From NCBI GenBank assembly GCA_964035575.1, contig OZ037899.1, positions 992,001-1,056,000 of the forward strand: DNA of 64,000 bases. The letters run 5' to 3'. A program made the translations under genes and the position numbers. The DNA is from Rhynchopus sp. YZ270_cl-10 (Eukaryota > Euglenozoa > Diplonemea > Diplonemida > Diplonemidae). Shown in pieces: positions 41,009 to 49,930 of this stretch; position 1 is the stretch's first letter; every line of letters begins with the position of its first letter. The notes below the pieces were generated by a model. The model was given only the letters and a program-made list of their open reading frames with translations. It was not told the DNA's origin and made no database searches.

Positions 41009-42273
41009 CAGTGATGCAAGGTGGGTTTTTTTGCTGGGTTTTTTTGCGGGTTTTTTTGGGTTTTTATGGGTTTTTTTGGGTTTTTTCAAAACCAGTTTTT
41101 TCGGGTTTTTATGGGTTTTTTGACTTTCTGGTTTTCGGTAGGGTATTCGTGAATTTTTAACACTGGCTGCATGCTTCCCAGCACACACAAGTGCATAGAA
41201 AAAATGCCTTGGAAAACATGCAATCTGTGGTGGTCAAAAGTGCAAAATTCCTTCGCCAATTGGTTTTTTGGGTGTTTGTTATACCTGGAGAATATGGTCA
41301 GATCACTCATCATACCACCTGTGGTATGGTCACACACAGGTACCAGACCCCAAAAACACCACTTTTTCAGGCCATTTTTGACCTGAAAAACCAGTTCATA
41401 CATAGGCACCAGCCAGTTTTACTGTATTAATGTGGGCAGTGAAGCTGCCCAGCACGCACCCTCCATTTTCAGCCAAAAAAAGAGTGTGTCTTTGGACACC
41501 CACGGTAAAGGACAACAATGTGTATCGCCACTATTCTGCCTCATTGCGGTACTAACCTGCATTTTTGGTGTTTTAGGCGGTGACCCAAATTTACAAAGAA
41601 AAAAACGAAAAAACCCACGAAATCTACACAAAAGTCTACAATACCACAACCCAAAACGCAACAAAATGTACGAAAATCAGGAAAACGCACAAAATCTTTA
41701 AAAAAATTCACAACATTGCACCGCTTTTTGGTTTGCGTGACGAAAGGAGCACGCGCGGGTCACACTCATTGCTCACCGAGAAGATGGTGCCACCGGGGGT
41801 TTTTGGGGTTTAAACGTGGGTTACATGGTACTGCAGTGGAACCACCCATGGTTCTGACACCGGAATCCCTACCTGGGTATGGACTCAAAAAACCCACCAA
41901 AAGAGGTGAAACTCCAGGTGAAAACGCCTGTTGTAGCTGTAGGTGCACACGTAACAGAAGGTTTATACACGTAAACTCATGACACTAAAATTCTTCAGAA
42001 ACCGAAAAGAAACGTCTGACTTAGAAGTCAATTTTAGGTGGTTAAACTCCACCAAAAAAAATGTCCGACCCCGCAATTTTTTCAGATCGCTCCGAAAATT
42101 CATATTTGCGATGTTTTGAGCAAAAAAAATCACACTCCACGCCCCAAAAGCAAAATATAATGCGGTGGGTTTTTTTGGGTTTTTATGGGTTTTTTTGGGT
42201 TTTTATGGGTTTTTTTGGTTTTTTTGGGTTTTTTGGGTTTTTTTGTTTGGGACCCTGGATTCCTGCATCACTG
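41009..42273. mobile_element. Non-autonomous hAT-type element 4
   Basis: TIR CAGTGATGCA (10 bases, exact), direct repeat GGGGTTAC at 41001-41008 and 42274-42281. It is 1265 bp. Both subterminal regions are arrays of GGGTTTTTTT and GGGTTTTTAT; the middle has a weakly repeated CCACCNNTGGT theme. No transposase ORF. Confidence 0.85.
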
Positions 42274-42444
42274 GGGGTTACCTTGCTTAAAACGACCCCC
42301 CCCTCTCAGAAACCCTTTATGTTGTTCTTCAAATTGATGTTATCGTGGAAAAAAAAAATGATCTCCCCCCTTTACACACATTTTTCAACCTCTCTCTCTC
42401 TATCTCTTTCTCTCTCCCTCTTTACGGGCTAATAATTTAGTTTT

Positions 42445-42620
42445 GTCACCTCATGAAATGAAGGAGGAAATAGAAACGAAGCATTTTGAACACACTTTGC
42501 GGTTCTAGAGACGAACCGCGCTGCAGAGCCACTCCTCACCAAACAGGTCGAGGTGTGTGCGTTTCACCACAACCTCTCCCATGGGTTTTATCGTGTGATG
42601 AGTGTTAAGTTTCTATTTCC
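42445..42620 (+). repeat. Duplicated intergenic block D, copy 2
   Basis: Partner of 13710-13877. The hairpin GCGGTTC/GAACCGC is kept at 42499-42519 with a changed loop. The ATG-equivalent position here runs into TGA after five codons. It lies 280-450 bases upstream of the coiled-coil gene at 42898. Confidence 0.7.
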
Positions 42621-42897
42621 AAGCCAATATAGGCTAATAAATGCTAATAAAATCTGGAATTTTCCCGAAGGCTAATATTAGCCTATTCTTGTTAGCTTAC
42701 TAGATATGACACATTTTTTTTTTCAACCTCTCTCTCCTTCTCCTTCTCTTTCCCTTTCCCTCATCTCCTTCAACAACAACAAAGGCTATCACAGAGAGCT
42801 GCCTCAAAACATTTTGCGGTGTTTTTTTGAACATACACACACACTTCGCATCACTTCATATACCCCTCTACCCTCTGAGGGCCCCCATCCCTTTTCC

Positions 42898-44100
42898 ATG
42901 CCACAGTCGTCGTTGCACACAGCACAGCACAGCCTAGACAGCACGCCTCCTCCTTCCTCATCGTACAGCCTCCACACGCGTCTGCAACAGCAGCAGCACC
43001 AACATGCGACCCCCACACGCGAACAGCCGCAACTCTCATTCTTCGCGGCCGCACCGTTGATAGGTCCACAAACACCACCTCCTCCACCTCCTCCACATTG
43101 CCCCCCAAGGCATGGGTCCCCTAGGCATGAATCTAGTCTTCGCGTCAACGACAGTCGCGGGGATGCATTGCTCTTTGAAAGGGAGATGGTTATTCTTGAA
43201 AAGGAGCGTTTATTGGAGACCATGGCGAGAGAGGCGAGACTGCAGCAGAGACACGCCAGGGATACGCTGGCTGCAGCAGACCTATCTCGCCTTGCCTCAG
43301 AGCACGAACGAAGCGCGGATTTACGGACCCTACAATTTTCTGTCTCCCAACTCCAAGCACAACTCTCTGCCGCACAACTCGAAGCCTCTGAACAACGTGA
43401 ACGCGCGGACACCCTTCAGGCACTTCTCTCCAAACAAAAGGAAGATTCTATGATATACATACACGGCGTCGAGGCTGAGAACATGAGACTCTCCCTTGCA
43501 TTAGAAGCCGAAGCCTCTCGAGCAAAAGAATGCACTGCGATATCCCAAGAAGCGCTCCGCGAACTCCACGTCCACGAACAATCCGAGGCCTCTCTCTCAC
43601 GCCAACTTGAAGAATCACAAAAACTCCAAAGACGGGAGATAACGACTGCAGGATGCGCCGTGCAGACGGGAGAGGCGGATTTCGAAAAGGTTGAACATTT
43701 GCTGTCTAGGGTAATGGGATTGGAGCAGGAGGTCGTGGAAAAGCAGAGGCTGTTACGTCGAGGGGAGGAAAGCGGTGGTGGTGGTGGTAGGTGGGCAAAT
43801 GGGGTGCCGTTGATTGCTCATCAGAGCAGCATGACGAATGCGGTGGAGCAGGTACCATGTTACCCTACTCCGGTGATAGAACCTGCGAATGACGCGGCAG
43901 AGGCAGGTCTGGCAGAGGCACAACAGCAGATCGCAGAGCTTGCACGCACAGCCTCGCGCCTCTCTGAAACGGTCTCGGCGCAGAAGGAGGCCATCCTGCA
44001 CATAGCAGGGGCAGTGTCGGAGGTGGCGTCAAATGAGTCCTTTTGCTCGATGCCGCCCTCAGCTGCGTTGGACACCGTGCCACTCAGGTTCAGTGTGTAG
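42898..44100 (+). CDS. Coiled-coil protein with Pro/Gln-rich N-terminus, 400 residues
   Basis: I chose the ATG at 42898 (TTCCATGCC) because the open frame before it is CT-rich leader. Residues 1-75 are Ser/Gln/His/Pro-rich with a run of prolines. From about 85 to 260 there is a strong coiled coil (FEREMVILEKERLLETMARE onward) rich in Leu, Glu, Ala, Gln and Arg. A short Gly-rich break (about 285-300) follows, then a second short coiled coil (about 330-375) and a small C-terminal tail. No catalytic motif is present. It shares block D upstream with the kinesin locus. A cytoskeletal or scaffold role is inference. Confidence 0.8.
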   Translation: MPQSSLHTAQHSLDSTPPPSSSYSLHTRLQQQQHQHATPTREQPQLSFFAAAPLIGPQTPPPPPPPHCPPRHGSPRHESSLRVNDSRGDALLFEREMVILEKERLLETMAREARLQQRHARDTLAAADLSRLASEHERSADLRTLQFSVSQLQAQLSAAQLEASEQRERADTLQALLSKQKEDSMIYIHGVEAENMRLSLALEAEASRAKECTAISQEALRELHVHEQSEASLSRQLEESQKLQRREITTAGCAVQTGEADFEKVEHLLSRVMGLEQEVVEKQRLLRRGEESGGGGGRWANGVPLIAHQSSMTNAVEQVPCYPTPVIEPANDAAEAGLAEAQQQIAELARTASRLSETVSAQKEAILHIAGAVSEVASNESFCSMPPSAALDTVPLRFSV

Positions 44101-44222
44101 AGGAGTGTTCATGGTGGGAGTGGACTTCAAGAAGGTGGTCTCAAAGGTCGTTGTGGAGAAAACAACTGTTTGATGCCTTGTTGTTCCGAGGGTTTGAGCC
44201 TTATGGCCAGTACCTACGGTTC

Positions 44223-44246
44223 GCCCAGTCAGCTTGCTGGCTGGGC
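44223..44246 (+). repeat. GC-rich hairpin in a 3' flank
   Basis: GCCCAGTCAGC pairs with GCTGGCTGGGC (one G-U pair) over a minimal loop, 125 bases past the coiled-coil stop. There is no T-run after it, so a simple terminator is not implied. Confidence 0.6.
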
Positions 44247-45119
44247 TTACGGGTGTGCTTGGTATGTCTCCTACCCCCCGTGTTCGAGGTGTGCTTCTGA
44301 CGGGAGGGAAGTAAATGGAGTGTCTCATGGCGGGTTGTGCTTGAAGGCTTGAGGGCTTGAGAGGGGGTGTTTGAAGCATAGTATGAACGGTTTCTCAAAT
44401 AATGGGGTGGAAGGGTAGGGTAGGGTAGAGTAGAGGCCAAACAAAGCCCGCAGAGATGGCAAAAAAGCGGAGGTTTTTCAGTTTGTTGTTCAGCCGGCAA
44501 AATGCATGGACCCAGAGATTGATGCATTGGTCATGAAGGGAGTATCTGCGCTAATCGTTCTCTTTTAGATCTGGGGTGGGGGAAATGGTTTTTGTCACTG
44601 CTTATGCCCTTCTTTGTGGTAACCGTATACTCCAATGAAGTGCTCTCTGGGGTTGGGGAATCAATGCCTTGCGTCCGCCGATGAATGATGAGGCATTTTA
44701 AACTTTCAACTAATCTTTCTCTTTTAGATTTGAAAATCTTGTTGTGATTCTTGCGCAGAATATATTGCCCGTTGTCTTTAGGAGACACACATCCATAGCT
44801 TTCTCCTTGCCCCTCCTCCTCCTCCTCCTCCTCCTCCCCCTCCATCCATAGAGTCTGTACCCCACATAACCCTCTTCCCCACTCTACTCTTTTTTTTTTT
44901 ATATTTTTATTTTTTTTTTTTTACTCTTTTTCAGTAATGTATATAGGGGTGGTGGTGGTGCAGTAAAGGGGGAAATATGTGGGAAACCCCCTTTTTCTTG
45001 GTTTTTCGCGTGGTTGTGTGCAGGGTTTTATATAGCCAGAGCCGCGTGGTTTTGTGTGAGGCAGTCATTGTTTTTGTGTGTGGAAAACTAGTGTCTTGTC
45101 CAGGAATCCAGATTTCAAG

Positions 45120-45305
45120 ATCGGGGTCAGCTGCCCAAAAATTCAGCACTGCTGACAAGGGAAGACACTGGGAACTATATTTTTTTTTGCGGAGCAAAAA
45201 AAACAATATAAGATGGCGCCGCAGGCGAAAAAAAAATCATGGTACGGTGTAAAAATCTAGCTTTTTACACCACGAGTCACTCAGAGAACCCCTTTTTGCG
45301 GAATC
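45120..45305 (+). repeat. Repeat R6, copy B
   Basis: Contains GCGGAGCAAAAAA, ATGGCGCCGCAGGCGAAAAA and the inverted pair GTGTAAAAA/TTTTTACAC. Two other copies are inside hAT-type elements 2 and 3. No flanking target duplication was found, so this may be a fragment of such an element. Confidence 0.55.
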
Positions 45306-45527
45306 CCGACTCGTTTTTTAGGATTCTTGACGACCGTGCTCTTCATGGTGGGGTCGCGTTGCTCTGTAGTCCCTTCGGGACCCCTCTTAGAGCCCTGTAA
45401 GGTAAGGTAAAACTTGCAAAAAATCCCGAAGTTCTATAGTTTTTTTTTTTTTTTTCGATTTTTTGTGGGATTTGGTCCCACATAAATACCCCTATATACA
45501 TCACTGTAGTACTCCAGAAAAAAAAAA

Positions 45528-45568
45528 TCCCAAGTACGCAACAACTACGCAACAAGTACGCAAAATGG
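45528..45568 (+). repeat. AAGTACGCAAC repeat, copy 2
   Basis: Preceded by GTACTCCAGAAA, as at 37090, and ending CAAAATGGGG. It lies 190 bases before the satellite. Confidence 0.5.
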
Positions 45569-45759
45569 GGGTGGGCTTCATTTTTACTTTGTGGGTATTT
45601 TTTGGGGTTTTTTGGTTTTAGGGTTCCAGAAGCCAGTTTGTGCACAACATTGACCCCAAAAGTGCAGAAATCACGTGAAAGTGGCAAAAAGCAAAAAAAA
45701 AAGCATGTTTTGCGGGGGAAAAATTCCTAGGTTTTTTGCAGGGATGACCACCGTATAGG

Positions 45760-46307
45760 CTGTACTGTACTGTACTGTACTGTACTGTACTGTACTGTAC
45801 TGTACTGTACTGTACTGTACTGTACTGTACTGTACTGTACTGTACTGTACTGTACTGTACTGTACTGTACTGTACTGTACTGTACTGTACTGTACTGTAC
45901 TGTACTGTACTGTACTGTACTGTACTGTACTGTACTGTACTGTACTGTACTGTACTGTACTGTACTGTACTGTACTGTACTGTACTGTACTGTACTGTAC
46001 TGTACTGTACTGTACTGTACTGTACTGTACTGTACTGTACTGTACTGTACTGTACTGTACTGTACTGTACTGTACTGTACTGTACTGTACTGTACTGTAC
46101 TGTACTGTACTGTACTGTACTGTACTGTACTGTACTGTACTGTACTGTACTGTACTGTACTGTACTGTACTGTACTGTACTGTACTGTACTGTACTGTAC
46201 TGTACTGTACTGTACTGTACTGTACTGTACTGTACTGTACTGTACTGTACTGTACTGTACTGTACTGTACTGTACTGTACTGTACTGTACTGTACTGTAC
46301 TGTACTG
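45760..46307. repeat. Satellite 1a, (TACTG)n, about 109 copies
   Basis: A pure pentamer array with no visible interruption. Long ORFs across it in every frame are artefacts of the repeat. Confidence 0.97.
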
Positions 46308-46582
46308 TGTACTGTGTACTGTGTACTGTGTACTGTGTACTGTGTACTGTGTACTGTGTACTGTGTACTGTGTACTGTGTACTGTGTACTGTGTACTGTG
46401 TACTGTGTACTGTGTACTGTGTACTGTGTACTGTGTACTGTGTACTGTGTACTGTGTACTGTGTACTGTGTACTGTGTACTGTGTACTGTGTACTGTGTA
46501 CTGTGTACTGTGTACTGTGTACTGTGTACTGTGTACTGTGTACTGTGTACTGTGTACTGTGTACTGTGTACTGTGTACTGTG
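46305..46582. repeat. Satellite 1b, (TACTGTG)n, about 40 copies
   Basis: Joins 1a without a break; each unit is the pentamer plus TG. Confidence 0.97.
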
Positions 46583-46703
46583 CGGAAATTGACCAAAAAC
46601 GAGAACTTGTCCATTTCGGCAAATTGACCCCACCACTGACCGGACGGATTCCGAAATTGCAAATGCCGGTGTTTAAAAGCTTCACCAGCGAGAATTTTTT
46701 TCA
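46583..46703. repeat. Conserved satellite flank, copy 1
   Basis: About 120 bp (CGGAAATTGACC..., CCATTTCGGCAAATTGACCC, GGACGGATTCCG) that also follows satellite 2 at 53081-53205, in the same orientation at high identity. The arrays therefore belong to one dispersed repeat. Confidence 0.8.
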
Positions 46704-46748
46704 AAAAAAAAATACCCACAAAATGAAAATGAAGCCCCGTGCTTTCAC

Positions 46749-46804
46749 GAAGTACGCAAGAACTACGCAACAAGTACGCAAAATGGGGTTATCAGGAGCA
46801 CCAA
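46749..46804 (+). repeat. AAGTACGCAAC repeat, copy 3
   Basis: GAAGTACGCAAGAACTACGC and onward, ending ATGGGGTTATCAGGAGCACC; the same end is seen at 37228. Confidence 0.5.
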
Positions 46805-46807
46805 TCA

Positions 46808-47436
46808 CTGCTCTTTTTCTGTCTAAACCAAATCCATCTCTGTATCCCTGCATCCCGAGACACTTCCTCATCCACATCGCGTCGTTCGTTGGCCAGCCAC
46901 GCCAATCCCAACTGTTGCTCGAGACATTACGTACAACCGTCTCACCTCTATACCTAGATCCACATCTCTATTACCGTTCTCTAATGTTCCATTGTTTTGC
47001 TGCACAGAACTCTGAATAGATTCGGACAATCCATCCTTTTTGGTTTGCAGTGCAGGCGTCAAATCTTCCCACACCCTGCGACACATCCAGGATCATGCTC
47101 GAAATGCCGAACAACGTTACTAACACTAACCATGAACCACCCTACAAAATTAAACAGACATTCTGCAGCGGCACAAGGCATGGCTTCTTCGACCAGGCAT
47201 TGCTTCTTCGCTCCATCTTTGGATTGACTTCTGTTCCTCTTCGGAATTTTTTATTTGATGCAATCAATTTATTGATTGCATATGATGGAAATACTTATTT
47301 GAGATTTTCGAAACTGCAGTGGTGGTTGGTGATGAAGGGAAGATGGAGGAATGCACAAAAAAGGTGGACTACTTTTTTTTCTATTTACGTTTTTGTGTTT
47401 TTGTGCGTTAGCGGAGAAGAAAACAGTTTCCGATAA
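46808..47436 (+). CDS. Weak candidate gene, two open pieces
   Basis: Piece one (about 46808-47019) reads SKPNPSLYPCIPRHFLIHIASFVG and then LLLETLRTTVSPLYLDPHLY; the IPRHFLIHIASFVG part is reminiscent of an F-box start. Piece two begins at an ATG at 47095 and gives about 113 residues with FFDQALLLRSIFGLTSVPLRN and LQWWLVMKGRWR. They are in different frames; a small intron ending TTGCAG at 47050 could join them, but the donor is poor. No homology is claimed. It may be a decayed gene. Confidence 0.22.
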
Positions 47437-47652
47437 AAGGCTCCTGCGTCGTTCTCCTCTTTAAAAATAAAGAACAGGGACGGGGCGGGGGTGGTAGTGA
47501 GGGATCAAGTGTACTGCGCAGCGTACGCAGTGCCTCAAAATACAAGGCAATTCTATAGTTCCTTTTGTCTTTTTAAGTCTGCCCCTCCACATCAGGGGTC
47601 ACACACCCAAGCCCCCAATCTTTCCCCCCTCCCCTACACACGCCATTCCCTC

Positions 47653-49179
47653 ATGATGGCGAAGGCGAATATCTCATGGACCTATTTGGTGTCGCTCCTG
47701 ACAGTGGGGATCTATTCCGTTTCGTTGCTGATGTATCTTGTGAGCGACCAGATGGCGCATGCGGTCCCCGCACCTACCCCTGCTGTAGGGGTGCACTATG
47801 ACTTCGACTTCCGCGCACCGCCGTACAAAGCTGTGCAGGGAAGGGTGTACGATGTGGCTGTCATTGGTGCTGGGGTTGGGGGTCTCTCCGCCGGCATCTA
47901 CGCGGCGAGAGCGGGGTTGGATGTGGTGGTCATCGCAGACGGCAACGGTGAGCTTGCGATGAGCGAATTGGTCGCAAACTTCCCTGGGGTTGACCCCGCA
48001 TCTGGTATAGATCTGTTAGCACGGATGAGCCGTCAGGCCACTGCCTTTGGGGCAAGCAAAATGGACGGTCGGGTTGGAAAGCTTCAGGTGTCCACATGGC
48101 CGTACAATCTGTCGATCTCTCAGGGGCGTGAGGTGAATGCGTGGTCGGTGATTCTTGCTTCGGGTGCATCGTTGAGGTGGCCGGACATTAAAAATGAGAA
48201 CCTATTTTGCGGCAAATCGCTGCACACCTGCCCGCTTTGTGATGGAAACCTATATGTCAACAAAACCGTTGCTGTCATTGGTGGCGGCAACTCTGCAGTA
48301 GAAAGCGCGGTGTATCTAGCACGACTCTGCCGTACCGTGGTGCTAATCCACCGGAGAAGCACCTTCCGCGCCGCCAAACGCATCACCGCAAGCCTAGCTG
48401 CGTTCCCCAATATCGTCCTCAAAATGCCTTACACCGGATTGGAATGGGTACCACACAATATCACTGCAGAGGTTCCTACTCTCAAATCCATTTTATTACG
48501 TCATGTTGAAACCGGAAAGGTGGAGGAAATTGCCTTAGATGGTGCCTTTGTTGCAATAGGAAGTGTTCCTGTTACTGGGTATTTGGGGAAGGACTTTGCG
48601 TTTACCCCTTCTGGGCATGTTAAGGCAAATTCTGCCGCAGAGACAAATGTGGCTGGGGTCTATGCTGCAGGAGAAGTGGCGGATTTTAAGTATAAGCAGG
48701 CGGTGACGGCGGCGGCGGCAGGGGCGATCGCGGCGACCGAGTCGGAGAGGTGGCTGCTGGGGAAGACAGAGTTTTTGACGAGGAGGAGGACCGTGCTTCC
48801 TCCGGTGCCTCCGGTGGTTCGGGTGGAGGAGAAGCAGGTGAGTCATGAAGACGCGCTGCATGAGATTGAATGCAAGGAGGTGGCGTTGGCGTGTATAAAG
48901 AAGTTTATCTCCGAGCATCAGGTCGTGGTGTTTTCGAAGACGTACTGTCCGTACTGTGTGCGTGCAAAGCAGGTTCTTGAAAACCTGCACATCGACGATG
49001 TGAAGGTAGTAGAGTTAGACCTCAGCCCACGTGGCGCGGAGGTGCAGAAGCTCCTGGCAGCCTACTCCGGCCGCAGGACGGTCCCGAACATCTTCGTCCG
49101 CGGGAAAAACATTGGCGGAAGTGAGGAGCTAGAAAAGGAGCGAGACCTGTTGGAGTTGCTTCTCCGGAAGAAGGGCTGA
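47653..49179 (+). CDS. Membrane-anchored thioredoxin reductase-glutaredoxin fusion, 508 residues
   Basis: The ATG at 47653 (CTCATGATGG) follows a C-rich leader. Residues about 8-30 form a hydrophobic segment (TYLVSLLTVGIYSVSLLMYL), a likely N-terminal signal anchor. Next comes a low-molecular-weight thioredoxin reductase fold: FAD motif GAGVGG at 72, redox pair CPLC at 193-196 in the usual CxxCDG context, NADPH motif GGGNSA at 210 with HRRSTFRA after it, and a second FAD motif in GVYAAGEV. After a Pro/Val linker, residues about 410-508 are a glutaredoxin with CPYC at 432-435, TVPNIF (cis-Pro) and GGSEEL (glutathione site). Fusing the two would pass electrons from NADPH to a glutaredoxin-type disulfide in one chain. 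Plant NTRC and flatworm TGR are analogous but differ in parts or order. The side of the membrane the catalytic part faces is not settled by sequence. Confidence 0.9.
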   Translation: MMAKANISWTYLVSLLTVGIYSVSLLMYLVSDQMAHAVPAPTPAVGVHYDFDFRAPPYKAVQGRVYDVAVIGAGVGGLSAGIYAARAGLDVVVIADGNGELAMSELVANFPGVDPASGIDLLARMSRQATAFGASKMDGRVGKLQVSTWPYNLSISQGREVNAWSVILASGASLRWPDIKNENLFCGKSLHTCPLCDGNLYVNKTVAVIGGGNSAVESAVYLARLCRTVVLIHRRSTFRAAKRITASLAAFPNIVLKMPYTGLEWVPHNITAEVPTLKSILLRHVETGKVEEIALDGAFVAIGSVPVTGYLGKDFAFTPSGHVKANSAAETNVAGVYAAGEVADFKYKQAVTAAAAGAIAATESERWLLGKTEFLTRRRTVLPPVPPVVRVEEKQVSHEDALHEIECKEVALACIKKFISEHQVVVFSKTYCPYCVRAKQVLENLHIDDVKVVELDLSPRGAEVQKLLAAYSGRRTVPNIFVRGKNIGGSEELEKERDLLELLLRKKG

Positions 49180-49655
49180 AAAAAAAATTCGTAAAAAAAG
49201 GGGGAGGGGTGCTTTACGACTCTTTTATTTTGGCAAACTATAGAGTTACTACACTGTCACGAGAGGGCTTTGTATTTCAACTTCAAGGGTTGACTGGCCA
49301 TATTTTTTTTTTATAGACAAAAGGGGACGACATTCCATACAAATGCAACCCCGCATTGTATAGACATTCTAGCCCTTTTATTGCTGTCAACTATACATCT
49401 ATGACTAAGAGTACCGGGAACGTTCAAGAAGCTCGGTACCACATTCCGCCCCTTTTCTTCGGAAAAGCGGCGAATGCGGATGACAGGAAGAAGCTCTCTT
49501 ATCCCTGAAACGCTCAAGTGGTCCTCCTTCTCTTTGAAGGATTCTTTGTAGCAAAGACGAAAGAACGAACACAAAAAAGCATACCCACAACTGCTATAAC
49601 GCAGGGGGGGGCAACGTAGAACAAAATTATTTTTTCAATAGACCTTTTTTTTTAT
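49180..49655. other. 3' flank of the reductase gene
   Basis: One weak AGAG hairpin at 49250, then AT-rich sequence with no gene, up to the left inverted end of the composite transposon. Confidence 0.55.
49250..49272 (+). promoter_or_regulatory. AGAG-loop hairpin variant after the reductase gene
   Basis: ACACTGTCACGAGAGGGC then TTTGTATTTCAACTTC; the stem is weak (ACA/TGT) but loop and tail match the copy at 27355. It lies about 75 bases past the stop codon. Confidence 0.4.
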
Positions 49656-49930
49656 ATCAGTCCTATTCGTGGTCATTTACCCCCCCCCCCCCTTTGGGTC
49701 GGTGAACTGGAAATTTTGGAAATAGGGGGGTAAAATAAGGGGGGGGGGTAAATTAGGGGGTAAGGGGGGGGGGGTAAATTACCATGTTATGGGTTGGGTC
49801 ATGTTTTTGGTTGGGAAGGAGGGCTTTTTCAAACACTTGTTGGGGGAAATTTTGTACAATACAGTGTTACAACACATGATCTAAAAAAAAAGGGTGGAAA
49901 CAACACATGATCTAATGACAAATATATCGT

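Larger units (their letters stand above)
40699..42897. other. Intergenic region holding one hAT-type element and block D copy 2
   Basis: Outside the element (41009-42273) and the duplicated block (42445-42620) the sequence is poly-T, CT-rich tracts, and a leader with C/A-rich sequence before the next ATG. No gene is seen. Confidence 0.6.
44101..47652. other. Intergenic region with a satellite array
   Basis: From the coiled-coil stop to the reductase start. It holds a GC-richer 3' flank with a strong hairpin (44223-44246), a CTC-triplet run near 44812-44840, repeat R6 copy B, AAGTACGC units, the TACTG satellite and its flank, and two weak ORFs at 46808-47436. The last 200 bases are C-rich leader. 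Confidence 0.6.

Noticed and set aside
45021-45396. A fifth hAT-type element around repeat R6 copy B
   Set aside because: CAGGG...CCCTG can be found, but the inverted ends share only five bases and the flanking 8-mers differ.
45755-46582. CRISPR-like or coding function for the short-period arrays
   Set aside because: There are no spacers; the arrays are uninterrupted simple satellites in a eukaryotic genome.
45618-46773. Open frames of up to 355 codons across satellite 1, and similar ones across satellite 2
   Set aside because: A pentamer array without a stop word is open in several frames. The products are pure repeats such as QYTVHST, not proteins.
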